Below are positions 17,197-24,066 of a DNA stretch of 64,000 nucleotides, one piece after another. Position numbers and translations under genes: made by a program. Position 1 is the first letter of the stretch. Every line of letters starts with the position of its first letter. Under the pieces are notes generated by a model that saw only the letters and a list, made by a program, of their open reading frames with translations, searched no databases and had not been told where the DNA came from. Source of the stretch: Caballeronia jiangsuensis (GTDB lineage Bacteria > Pseudomonadota > Gammaproteobacteria > Burkholderiales > Burkholderiaceae); assembly GCA_000648925.1 (NCBI GenBank), contig JFHF01000003.1, forward strand, positions 186,001 through 250,000, written 5' to 3'.

Positions 17197-18306
17197 TCAG
17201 TCCTTCAAGAGCCGCAGCGGATGCAACGCGGGCGTCCACGCGCTCTCGAACATGCGGTCGATATCGGCGGCATTCACATCCTCGGCGCGTGCGATCTTCC
17301 AGCGCGGCTCGTTGTCCTTGTCGACGATACGCGCCCGAATGCCCTCCAGCACATCGCCGCGCTCGAACATCGTGCGCGTGAGATCGAGGTCGCGGCGCAG
17401 CGTCTCGGCCATGGTCGAGAACTTCGCCCGATCAACCTGCTGCAGCGCTACATCGACGGAAAGCGGCGAGCGCTCGCGCAAGTCGGTTGCGGTGCGCTTC
17501 GCCCAGTCGTTGCCTGCGTCCGCCTCGCGTTCGAGCGACGCGAGAATCGACGCGCCGTTGCCCGCCGCGAAGTGCTTGTCGATCATCGTGCGCGCCAAGG
17601 CAAGCTCGCTTCTCTCGGGGATCGGCGCGACCTTGTACTTCGTCGTTTCGTTCTGCACGAAGCGCACGATTTCGACGCCATCGAGAAAACGCTGATGTCT
17701 GAGCGATTCGACGAGTCCGGGCAGCGCGCCATCGTCGAGATAGGCGTCGGCCATGCGGGCGTAGAGCGCATCGGCGGCGGCGAGGCTCGCGCCGGTCGCG
17801 GCGAGATAACGGCCGATCGCGCCCGGCGCGCGCGCGAGAAACCAGCTCACGCCGACATCGGGAAAGAGGCCGATACGCGTCTCGGGCATCGCCATCTTCG
17901 TCGATTGCGTGACGATGCGCAGGCCGCCCGTGTGATGCGCGCCCTGCGAGATGCCCATGCCGCCGCCCATCACGACGCCGTTCACGACCGCGATATACGG
18001 CTTCGGAAACGTGAAGATCGCGTGATTGAGCTTGTATTCGTCGGTGAAGAACGCGTCGATCGCGTCGCGCGCGCCCGCCTGCGCGGACTCGTACAGAAAG
18101 CGGATATCGCCGCCCGCGCAGAACGCCCGCACGTGCGGGCTATAGACGACGACCGCGCGGATCGCCTGATCGTGGCGCCACGCGCGCAATGCCTCGCTGA
18201 TCGCGCGCAGCATCGGCGGCGTCAGCGCGTTGAGTGCCTTCGGACGATCGAGTGCAATGAAGCCGATGCCGTTGGCGGTGTCGATACGGATGTCTTCGGT
18301 GGTCAT
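17197..18306 (-). CDS. 3-hydroxyisobutyryl-CoA hydrolase (enoyl-CoA hydratase fold)
   Basis: 369 residues, longer than plain enoyl-CoA hydratases (about 260), as in HIBYL-CoA hydrolases of valine breakdown. It has FCAGGDIR (oxyanion Gly), VNGVVMGGGMGISQGAHH, MPETRIGLFPDVGVSWFLAR with the typical Glu and Asp, and the C-terminal domain ending RMFESAWTPALHPL. It releases 3-hydroxyisobutyrate from its CoA ester. Its ATG overlaps the stop of the TetR gene by 4 bp (ATGA), so regulator and enzyme are translationally coupled. Confidence 0.85.
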   Translation of the reverse strand: MTTEDIRIDTANGIGFIALDRPKALNALTPPMLRAISEALRAWRHDQAIRAVVVYSPHVRAFCAGGDIRFLYESAQAGARDAIDAFFTDEYKLNHAIFTFPKPYIAVVNGVVMGGGMGISQGAHHTGGLRIVTQSTKMAMPETRIGLFPDVGVSWFLARAPGAIGRYLAATGASLAAADALYARMADAYLDDGALPGLVESLRHQRFLDGVEIVRFVQNETTKYKVAPIPERSELALARTMIDKHFAAGNGASILASLEREADAGNDWAKRTATDLRERSPLSVDVALQQVDRAKFSTMAETLRRDLDLTRTMFERGDVLEGIRARIVDKDNEPRWKIARAEDVNAADIDRMFESAWTPALHPLRLLKD

Positions 18307-19019
18307 CGTGTTGAAGTGTCGGATCGATCCGGTGAGTTGAATCGAGTTTCGGTTCCCCGAGGTTCAGTTCCGTTGACCGGCGCGTACCACACGTCGAGCG
18401 ACAACTCGACGAGCGTCGCGGCCGGTGTCTCGGGCAACGCCGCGCCATTCAGCTTCAGCGCGACGATGCCATGCAGATTCGCCCACAGCCCTTCCGCGCA
18501 CGCAATCGGCGCGGCGCGCGGCGGCAGCCGGTCGGCCGCGCGCAACTCGACGAACGCATCCGCGATCAGCGAAAGCGTCGCCGCACCGGACTCCGCCGCG
18601 TGGCCGTTGCCGTTGTCATCGGCATCGGCATCGGCGGGAACATCGGCGGAACCCGCGGGCTCCATGAACATCAGCCGATACGTCTCGGGCTCGGCCAGCC
18701 CGAATTCGACATACGCGCGACCCATCGCGTTCAAACGCGCGGCCGGGTCCGCGATCGACGTATGCGCGACAAACGCGTCGCGCAGACTCGCGTGCCCTTC
18801 GCGGCGCAACGCCCGCGCGATATCGCCACGGCTCTTGAAATGAAGGTACAGCGCGGCGGGCGAATAATCGATCGCTTCGGCGAGTTTTCTCATCGAGAGC
18901 GATGCGAAGCCCTCGCGCTTCACGATCTCGCGCGACACTTCGAGTATGCGCTCGCGCAGCGCCTGGCGCTGTTCGCGTCTTTGCTCGGTGCGCCGCTCTT
19001 GCGGTCCCATGCGAGGCAT
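18303..19019 (-). CDS. TetR family transcriptional regulator
   Basis: An N-terminal TetR HTH: LRERILEVSREIVKREGFASLSMRKLAEAIDYSPAALYLHFKSRGDIARAL. The C-terminal part (LNAMGRAYVEFGLAEPETYRLMF, then a WHG-like AEGLWANLHGIVAL) fits the WHG/TetR_C_13 group. An Asp/Gly/Asn-rich insert near residue 140 is unusual. ATG 19019 is chosen over a TTG at 19046; an ATG at 19010 is also possible. It overlaps the hydrolase by 4 bp and probably senses a CoA- or lipid-linked ligand of that pathway (inference). Confidence 0.88.
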   Translation of the reverse strand: MPRMGPQERRTEQRREQRQALRERILEVSREIVKREGFASLSMRKLAEAIDYSPAALYLHFKSRGDIARALRREGHASLRDAFVAHTSIADPAARLNAMGRAYVEFGLAEPETYRLMFMEPAGSADVPADADADDNGNGHAAESGAATLSLIADAFVELRAADRLPPRAAPIACAEGLWANLHGIVALKLNGAALPETPAATLVELSLDVWYAPVNGTEPRGTETRFNSPDRSDTSTR

Positions 19020-19068
19020 TGTCGGCACCGCCTCTGTCGAAGTCAAATCGCGGCGCGCCCGCGCGCGC

Positions 19069-19251
19069 TCAGATAGTGATCTTGGCGTCGTCGTCGCGGC
19101 GCGGCGCCGCCCGATAAAGCGGCTCGTCCGAGTCGCTCAGCAGAACCGATGCGAACACGATGCACAGCGCAAGAATCAGCACACCAACGGCTGCCCAGAT
19201 GAGCCATAGCGCATTGGACTCGACAAGTGAGTGAAGAAAGGATTGAAGCAT
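19069..19251 (-). CDS. Small single-helix membrane protein, 60 aa
   Basis: One strong transmembrane helix (about residues 13-38, ALWLIWAAVGVLILALC) followed by a short charged tail with RAAPRRDDDAKI. The ribosome site is weak (GGGG about 10 nt upstream). It sits 49 bp upstream of the TetR gene on the same strand. Unknown function; coding call rests on the helix and typical composition. Confidence 0.5.
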   Translation of the reverse strand: MLQSFLHSLVESNALWLIWAAVGVLILALCIVFASVLLSDSDEPLYRAAPRRDDDAKITI

Positions 19252-19411
19252 GACGACCCCGCGCGATTTTTATATTTGATTGCTCAAGAAGCGCATGCCT
19301 TCGAGCAAATAATGTGCCGAGCGAATCGCATCGCGTGCGGCGAATAGAGCGATGGTACTCCGTTGCGCGATCACGCGGAAGGAGGCGCAACGCATCCGCC
19401 GTCGATAAAGC

Positions 19412-19446
19412 ACACGGTGCGATGGAGGTCTTACATCGCGCCGTGT
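19412..19446 (-). terminator. Hairpin after the DUF1488 gene
   Basis: A 13-bp stem with one G-T pair (ACACGGTGCGATG at 19412-19424 against 19434-19446). On the minus strand it is followed by GCTTTAT, a weak T tract, 30 bp past the DUF1488 stop. Confidence 0.5.
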
Positions 19447-19476
19447 AAGAGAAGAAGGTGCGTGTGCGTCAGCGCA

Positions 19477-19761
19477 TCAGACCGTGACGCGTCCCGGCGG
19501 AAAGTGTCCGCTTTTCAGGAGCACCGGCATACCGTTGGTCACGCGCAGATGCTCGCGCGCCACGGCTTCGATGCGCGTGCGGCCCGAATCGAACGCATCG
19601 ATCCAGCCGGCGCTGTCGTAGGTTTGCGCGCCGAAATGATCTTCCAGCGCTTCCACCGAAATCGCGCACGGCACGCGCCGTCCGTCGACGATCGCGGCGA
19701 ACTCGATGGTCAGATTGGCATCGCGGTAATCGGGCGCGTCGGGGAGGAATCGAATATCCAT
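19477..19761 (-). CDS. DUF1488 family protein
   Basis: 94 residues starting MDIRFLPDAPDYRDANLTIEF, with VPCAISVEALEDHFGA in the middle: the pattern of DUF1488 proteins, small soluble proteins of unknown function in Proteobacteria. ATG 19761 is chosen because 27 residues upstream in frame are poor. Two Burkholderia-type small genes lie upstream on the same strand with a 200-bp gap. Confidence 0.75.
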   Translation of the reverse strand: MDIRFLPDAPDYRDANLTIEFAAIVDGRRVPCAISVEALEDHFGAQTYDSAGWIDAFDSGRTRIEAVAREHLRVTNGMPVLLKSGHFPPGRVTV

Positions 19762-19962
19762 GATTGTCTCGTTGCTGATGCGTGGCGCCCGGCCGGAAAA
19801 GCGTCGGGCCGGCGCCAACGCGAAGACGTTCAAGCGCTTCATTGCTCCGCTTCATTGCTCTATTCGATGCGAATGTGTTTGCAGCGCCGCAAACGATCGC
19901 ACGAATCGATTCGGCGACTATGGTACTCGCGCTCGCGCCACGCGGTCCAGCGCCCGCGCCGT

Positions 19963-20316
19963 TCACGCGGCAAGAACGGTTTCGTCGACATCCACGACGA
20001 GCAGCGAACTCGCCAGAGGGTCCGCATAGTTGAAATCGAGCAGCCGGCTCATGTCGCGCACGCGCTCGCATACGCGCTGCCGCGCCTCCTCCGACAGATG
20101 CGGATAGTCGCGCAGCACCTGCGCGTCGAAGCGATAGTGCACGCCCCACGCGATGTTGCCGGGATGATTCGCCACGCCGCCGGTACGCCAGCTCACGAAG
20201 AGCGCGGGCGTCGCCTCGAGACCGATTTCCGCGACATCCGCGCCGCTCGGAAAAAGATCGATCAGGCAATTCGCGACGTCGTACAGCACGGTGTGTCGAA
20301 GATGGATGGGACGCAT
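19963..20316 (-). CDS. Hypothetical protein (possibly DUF3022), 117 aa
   Basis: A soluble 117-residue protein: MRPIHLRHTVLYDVANCLID, ATPALFVSWRTGG, NIAWGVHYRFDAQVLRDYPHL, ending in VVDVDETVLAA. It looks like the DUF3022 group described from Burkholderia; this is recollection. Its ATG shares one base with the stop of the gene upstream (TGATG), a strong sign of coupling. Confidence 0.72.
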   Translation of the reverse strand: MRPIHLRHTVLYDVANCLIDLFPSGADVAEIGLEATPALFVSWRTGGVANHPGNIAWGVHYRFDAQVLRDYPHLSEEARQRVCERVRDMSRLLDFNYADPLASSLLVVDVDETVLAA

Positions 20317-20582
20317 CACGTCGCTTGCAGCAAGCGGTCGATGTATTCGCGCGCGGCCTGCTCCACATGCACGAGCGCCTCGCCTTCGGTCGCAAAACGC
20401 CGCTCCGGTCCGAGATCGACGAGCGCCTCGAAACGATGCGCGTCGTCCGGTCCGCCGCGCGCGAGACTGACCGAGCCGACATAGATCGGCGCATCGCCGT
20501 CATGCTCGCCGTGCGACTGCACGAGCCGCGCCGAAGCGCTGATGTAATACCCTCGATATGGCCCCGTGACTCTTTCCGCCAT
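20316..20582 (-). CDS. Hypothetical protein, 88 aa
   Basis: MAERVTGPYRGYYISASARL begins an 88-residue soluble protein with a beta-rich first half (YVGSVSLAR) and an Ala/Glu-rich C-terminal helix (EGEALVHVEQAAREYIDRLL). GGGAGA lies 7 nt before the ATG at 20582, which decides the start. It is coupled with the gene at 19963 and may act with it; function unknown. Confidence 0.75.
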   Translation of the reverse strand: MAERVTGPYRGYYISASARLVQSHGEHDGDAPIYVGSVSLARGGPDDAHRFEALVDLGPERRFATEGEALVHVEQAAREYIDRLLQAT

Positions 20583-20889
20583 GACTTTCTCTCCCTTTTT
20601 TCGCTCGCGGCACTTTTGTCCTGCCGTCCGATAAGCAATTCCAACCGAAACTGCAGAGGTTAAGGTGCGCGATCCGGAAAATAGTTCAGCGGATCTGCGC
20701 AACCAATCGTGGTTCCGCAAGCATCGCGCCCGCGCGGCCATCGCGCTTCGGACGTGCGTCGCGCGGATAACAACCGCTTACGTGTCGCGTAAGCGGCGTA
20801 TGGGACAATGCACATCTCAAAAAATGCGCCCTCCCCGCGAACTCGAGTCCGGCGGACGCATATCGTCATTTCGCTCTCACGAGGTAAAG
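20583..20889. other. Intergenic, divergent promoters
   Basis: 307 bp between the divergent 20582 and 20890 genes. It holds an A/T-rich stretch around 20630-20690. TTACGTGTCGCGTAAG near 20777-20792 contains TTACG and CGTAA in inverted order. No gene is supported here. Confidence 0.5.
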
Positions 20890-21273
20890 ATGAAGGAACC
20901 TGGTCGGCGCATGCGCCGTATCTCCGCACGCGCCGCACATGGCGGCGCCGTTTCGCGTGTCTCGTGGCTGCGTAGCGCAGCAATCGGCGCGGCTGTCGTC
21001 GCGATCTCGAGTCTCGGCGCGTGCGCGTCGTCGAACGAAGCGTCGCTCATCAATCTGCCCGATGGACAGACCGGCTATGCCGTCAACTGCAGCGGCGCGG
21101 ACGCCGGATCGAGCTGGGCGAGCTGCTATGTGCTCGCCGGCAAGAAATGCGGCGCGACGGGTTACGACATCGTCTCGAAAGATAACGAGGAAGGCGGCCC
21201 AACCGGCGGCGGCATCACCAACGTGATCTCGGCGAACGTCAAGAATCGCTCGATGATCGTGCGCTGCAAGTAA
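20890..21273 (+). CDS. Putative lipoprotein with conserved cysteines, 127 aa
   Basis: A long basic n-region (MKEPGRRMRRISARAAHGG), a hydrophobic core and the lipobox LGAC place it as an envelope lipoprotein. The mature part begins with an NLPDGQTGYAVNCSG stretch, then WASCYVLAGKKCG and VRCK at the very end; three spaced cysteines may form disulphides. GAGG lies 7 nt before the ATG. I recall similar small lipoproteins in Burkholderiales but know no function. Confidence 0.75.
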   Translation: MKEPGRRMRRISARAAHGGAVSRVSWLRSAAIGAAVVAISSLGACASSNEASLINLPDGQTGYAVNCSGADAGSSWASCYVLAGKKCGATGYDIVSKDNEEGGPTGGGITNVISANVKNRSMIVRCK

Positions 21274-21294
21274 GCCTGCGCGCGATCGGGCGTG

Positions 21295-21633
21295 TCAGTG
21301 CGCGCTCATCTTCGAGAACGCATTGAGCACCACGACGCCCGCCACGATGAGGCCCATGCCGAGCATGGCGGGCAGATCGGGCGTCTGCTTGAAGAGCAGC
21401 GCCGCGACGATCGTGATGAGCACGATGCCCGCGCCCGACCACACGGCATACACGACGCCGACGGGCAACGCGCGCAGCGTCAGCGACAGCAGATAGAACG
21501 ACAGCCCGTAGCCGACCACGACGATGGCCGCGGGCAGCGCGCGCGTGAAGCCGTCTGAGGCGCGCAGCGCGGAGGTCGCGACGACTTCGGCGACGATCGC
21601 GATGGCGAGGAGCACATAAGCGGTTGAGCGCAT
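21295..21633 (-). CDS. Small multidrug resistance (SMR) transporter
   Basis: 112 residues and four helices, the SMR size. The essential Glu is in IAIVAEVVATSAL (E16, equal to EmrE Glu14), and YAVWSGAGI carries the Trp/Gly of helix 3. The family exports quaternary ammonium compounds, guanidinium or related cations as dimers with proton exchange. The Glu-Val-Val-Ala-Thr order resembles EmrE more than Gdx/SugE. It lies 36 bp after the UPF0303 gene, probably in one transcript. Confidence 0.9.
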   Translation of the reverse strand: MRSTAYVLLAIAIVAEVVATSALRASDGFTRALPAAIVVVGYGLSFYLLSLTLRALPVGVVYAVWSGAGIVLITIVAALLFKQTPDLPAMLGMGLIVAGVVVLNAFSKMSAH

Positions 21634-21669
21634 CTTGGTTGTCGTGTCGATTCGAGGATGTCGATGACG

Positions 21670-22167
21670 TCAGTCGCGTCCGAGCGAAAGATTGCCGAAG
21701 TTCTCGCCGAGCACGGCGCATAGCGCTTCGACGACCATCTGGTGATCGTCGCGCTGCGGAAGCCCCGACACCGCGACCGAACCGATCACGCCCGCACCCG
21801 ACACGCGCAACGGAAACGCGCCGCCGTGCGTCGCGAACTCGGCGGGATCGAGGGCGTGTTTGTCGGCGAGCGTCGTGCCGGCCTGCTGGAGCGCGAGCCC
21901 GATTGCATACGAGCTGCGTCGAAAATGCTCGACGGTGCGCGACTTGCGTTCGATCCAGCGCGCGTTGTCGGGCGTGGTGTTGTCCATCGCGGCATAGAAG
22001 AGCTTGCGCCCGAACGTACGCACGTCGATGACGACGGCCGCGTCGCGTGCAAGCGCCATCTCGCGCAATTGCGAGCCGATCTGCCACGCATGCTCGGCGT
22101 GAAACTGCTGGAACACGAGCGTGTGTTCCTGATGCGCGATAGCCTGCAGAACGTGTGGAATGTCCAT
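21670..22167 (-). CDS. UPF0303 / heme-degrading-domain (GlcG/HbpS-like) protein
   Basis: 165 residues fitting the UPF0303 family: [39 protein letters not shown] and [25 protein letters not shown]. The fold is that of HbpS/GlcG. The biochemical role is unproven; database names say heme-degrading domain. AAAAGGAG precedes the start. A cluster of CATGCGC half-sites lies 44-105 bp upstream. Confidence 0.85.
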   Translation of the reverse strand: MDIPHVLQAIAHQEHTLVFQQFHAEHAWQIGSQLREMALARDAAVVIDVRTFGRKLFYAAMDNTTPDNARWIERKSRTVEHFRRSSYAIGLALQQAGTTLADKHALDPAEFATHGGAFPLRVSGAGVIGSVAVSGLPQRDDHQMVVEALCAVLGENFGNLSLGRD

Positions 22168-22210
22168 GAGCGAGGACTCCTTTTATCGTGCGTGGTGTGG
22201 GATTGGATTG

Positions 22211-22272
22211 GCGCATGTGCATGCGCCGGTCTTTGCGATTTTGACATGCGCATGTGAAGTCGCCACATGCGC
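22211..22272. promoter_or_regulatory. Cluster of CATGCGC / GCGCATG half-sites
   Basis: Five half-sites in 62 bp: GCGCATG-TG-CATGCGC at 22211-22226, the 12-bp palindrome ACATGCGCATGT at 22244-22255, and CACATGCGC at 22264-22272. They lie just upstream of the UPF0303-SMR genes on the minus strand, placed for a dimeric regulator. Confidence 0.4.
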
Positions 22273-22354
22273 TTCGGCCATGAACTGGTTCGATTGCGAC
22301 TTCGTGCGGTTCTTGGGTTTGCACGGTGGACGCATCGCGATGCGTGCGCTGCAA

Positions 22355-22388
22355 AGCAAAAAGCCCGGCTTGACCGGGCTTTTCTGCG
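22355..22388 (-). terminator. Terminator of tRNA-fMet
   Basis: Stem AAAAGCCCGG / CCGGGCTTTT around a TCAAG loop (read on the minus strand), followed by TTTTTGCTTTG. It lies 17 bp beyond the tRNA 3' end. Confidence 0.9.
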
Positions 22389-22404
22389 TGATGCTGGACG
22401 GTGT

Positions 22405-22481
<77 letters not shown>

Positions 22482-22496
22482 TCCGTCGAAGAAAAG

Positions 22497-22525
22497 ATTA
22501 TAAGTCCTCGCCTACTTTGTCGCAA
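22497..22525 (-). promoter_or_regulatory. Promoter of tRNA-fMet
   Basis: On the minus strand, TATAAT (complement of 22497-22502) with a 17-bp spacer to TTGCGA (complement of 22520-22525; 4 of 6 match to TTGACA). The distance to the tRNA 5' end is 15 bp, so the start point is within about 8 nt of it. Confidence 0.7.
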
Positions 22526-22545
22526 GACCCCATCTGCTTCGATCA

Positions 22546-22578
22546 AAGAAAAAGAAAAAGAAAAAGAAAAAGAAGAAG
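22546..22578. repeat. GAAAAA hexanucleotide tract
   Basis: About four copies of AAAAAG, then two of AAG, in an otherwise GC-rich region, 20-50 bp upstream of the tRNA-fMet -35 box. On the tRNA transcript strand this is a C/T-rich tract. Copy number is likely to vary by slippage. Confidence 0.75.
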
Positions 22579-22693
22579 CGAAGCATCGACGCTGCGTCGA
22601 TGCGACTCGCTCCGATGCAAAGCGCGTGAAAACACGCATGGCATAATCGTCCGCTCAGCATGGTCTATGTATCGATAACGGATCAAACGCGAC

Positions 22694-23074
22694 ATGCATC
22701 ACTTGCGTCGGGGCATCATCGGGAAGATAAGCGGGTTCGCGGCGATATGCGCGATCCTGCTGCTCTCGCTCGCGCCGGTCGCATCGCAGGCCTTCGAGCA
22801 TGCGCGCATCGAATCGATGCTCGCTTCCGTGTGCGCCGCCGACGCACGCACATCGCACGATTCGCATCCAGTCGAACACGACGCCGTTGGTCATCTTCAG
22901 GCGTGCGCTTATTGCGACCTCATCGCGCACGCACCGACGCCGCCGGCATCGCTCGATCGAACCTTCTGCGCGTTCCCGTCAAACGAAACATTCGCCGACG
23001 CCATTTTCGACGATGCGCCGCGCCGCGCATTGCTCAACGCCGCGCAACCGCGCGCCCCGCCCGCCTTCGCCTGA
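22694..23074 (+). CDS. DUF2946 family protein
   Basis: 126 residues: a basic start, one hydrophobic segment (FAAICAILLLSLAPVASQAF) acting as signal or anchor, then HDSHPVEHDAVGHLQACAYCDLIAH with His and a CxxC pair, the DUF2946 signature. It is first in a row with CopC and PCu(A)C proteins, so a periplasmic copper role is likely; the His/Cys cluster could bind copper. Metal binding is inferred. Confidence 0.8.
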   Translation: MHHLRRGIIGKISGFAAICAILLLSLAPVASQAFEHARIESMLASVCAADARTSHDSHPVEHDAVGHLQACAYCDLIAHAPTPPASLDRTFCAFPSNETFADAIFDDAPRRALLNAAQPRAPPAFA

Positions 23075-23189
23075 ATCACGCGCCTACGCGCGGACTTCGT
23101 TCATCGCACCGCGCGAGATGAAGTCCGCCATTCGCACGCAGCAAACATTGCTCGATAAGCCAGCGGCTTCGAGCACGCAAGGAACCATC

Positions 23190-23552
23190 ATGCTTTCATC
23201 ATCGATATTGCGCGGCGCGCTCGCGCTGGCGTTCTTCGGCTCGGCGCAGCTCGCGCTCGCGCATGCATTGCCGAAGGTGCAACAACCCGGCCCCGGCGCG
23301 ACCGTCAGCGCGCCGCACGAAGTTGCGATCGACTTCGGCGAAGCGCTCGAACCGACCTTCAGCAAGCTCATCGTCACCAATGCTCAGGGCACGCAGATCA
23401 ACACCGCGAAATCCGCCGTCGATGCCAGCGACAAGAAGCACATGAGCGTCGCGCTTCCCGATCTCGCGCCGGGCGTCTACAAGGTGCAATGGACCGCGGT
23501 CGCGGCGGACGGGCATCGCACGCAAGGTCACTACAACTTCACCGTCAAGTGA
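23190..23552 (+). CDS. copC: Copper resistance protein CopC
   Basis: 121 residues with a Sec signal ending ALA before His25, so the mature chain starts with His, the N-terminal Cu(II) ligand of CopC. The cupredoxin-like beta barrel is seen in [23 protein letters not shown] and [21 protein letters not shown] with a second His site. AAGGAA precedes the ATG at 23190. It carries copper in the periplasm; the partner pump CopD is not in the window. Confidence 0.88.
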   Translation: MLSSSILRGALALAFFGSAQLALAHALPKVQQPGPGATVSAPHEVAIDFGEALEPTFSKLIVTNAQGTQINTAKSAVDASDKKHMSVALPDLAPGVYKVQWTAVAADGHRTQGHYNFTVK

Positions 23553-23559
23553 GAACGCA

Positions 23560-23991
23560 ATGAAAAAAATCGCTGTACTCGTGGGCACCCTCGCCTGCGC
23601 ATCGCTCGCACAGGCCGCGACGCTCGAAGCCCGCGATTGCTGGATTCGCGCGATGCCGCCGAACCTGCCGTCATCGGGCTATTTCACCGTCGCGAATAAC
23701 GGCGACAAGCCCGCGACGCTCACCGCCGCGGCGACGCCCGCGTTCGGCATGGCGATGATGCACAAGTCCGAAAGCAAAAGCGGCACGGCCACGATGTCGC
23801 CGGTCGATTCCGTCGATGTCCCCGCGCACGGCACGCTGAGCTTCGCGCCGAAGGGCTATCACCTGATGCTCGAAGAGCCGGGTAAGCCGCTCAAGGTCGG
23901 CTCGACGATTCCCCTCACCCTTTCGTTCGCGGACAAGTCCACGCTCGACGTGAAATGTGAAGTGAAGTCACCCGCGACTGTCGGACACTGA
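23560..23991 (+). CDS. Periplasmic copper chaperone PCu(A)C
   Basis: A 143-residue secreted protein (signal to about Ala19). It contains the exact Cu(I) motif H-x10-M-x21-H-x-M as His68, Met79, His101, Met103, with Met67 adjoining. These chaperones hand copper to the CuA site of cytochrome oxidase or scavenge it. It begins 7 nt after copC, so DUF2946-copC-PCu(A)C form one operon. The C-terminal half ends in a short His-terminated tail. Confidence 0.9.
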   Translation: MKKIAVLVGTLACASLAQAATLEARDCWIRAMPPNLPSSGYFTVANNGDKPATLTAAATPAFGMAMMHKSESKSGTATMSPVDSVDVPAHGTLSFAPKGYHLMLEEPGKPLKVGSTIPLTLSFADKSTLDVKCEVKSPATVGH

Positions 23992-24010
23992 ACGCACGCT
24001 TCCGAAATGC

Positions 24011-24046
24011 AAAGCGCGCCGGGTGTTTAGCCTGGCGCGCTTTTTT
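24011..24046 (+). terminator. Terminator of the copper operon
   Basis: Stem AAAGCGCGCC / GGCGCGCTTT with a GGGTGTTTAGCCT loop region, then a run of six T. It lies between two convergent genes (copper chaperone and PBP1A). Confidence 0.9.
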
Positions 24047-24066
24047 ATCGACTGTGCCGCATCACG

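Noticed and set aside
23084-23588. Minus-strand frames opposite copC
   Set aside because: They are antisense to a gene with a signal peptide and metal ligands; composition is that of a shadow.
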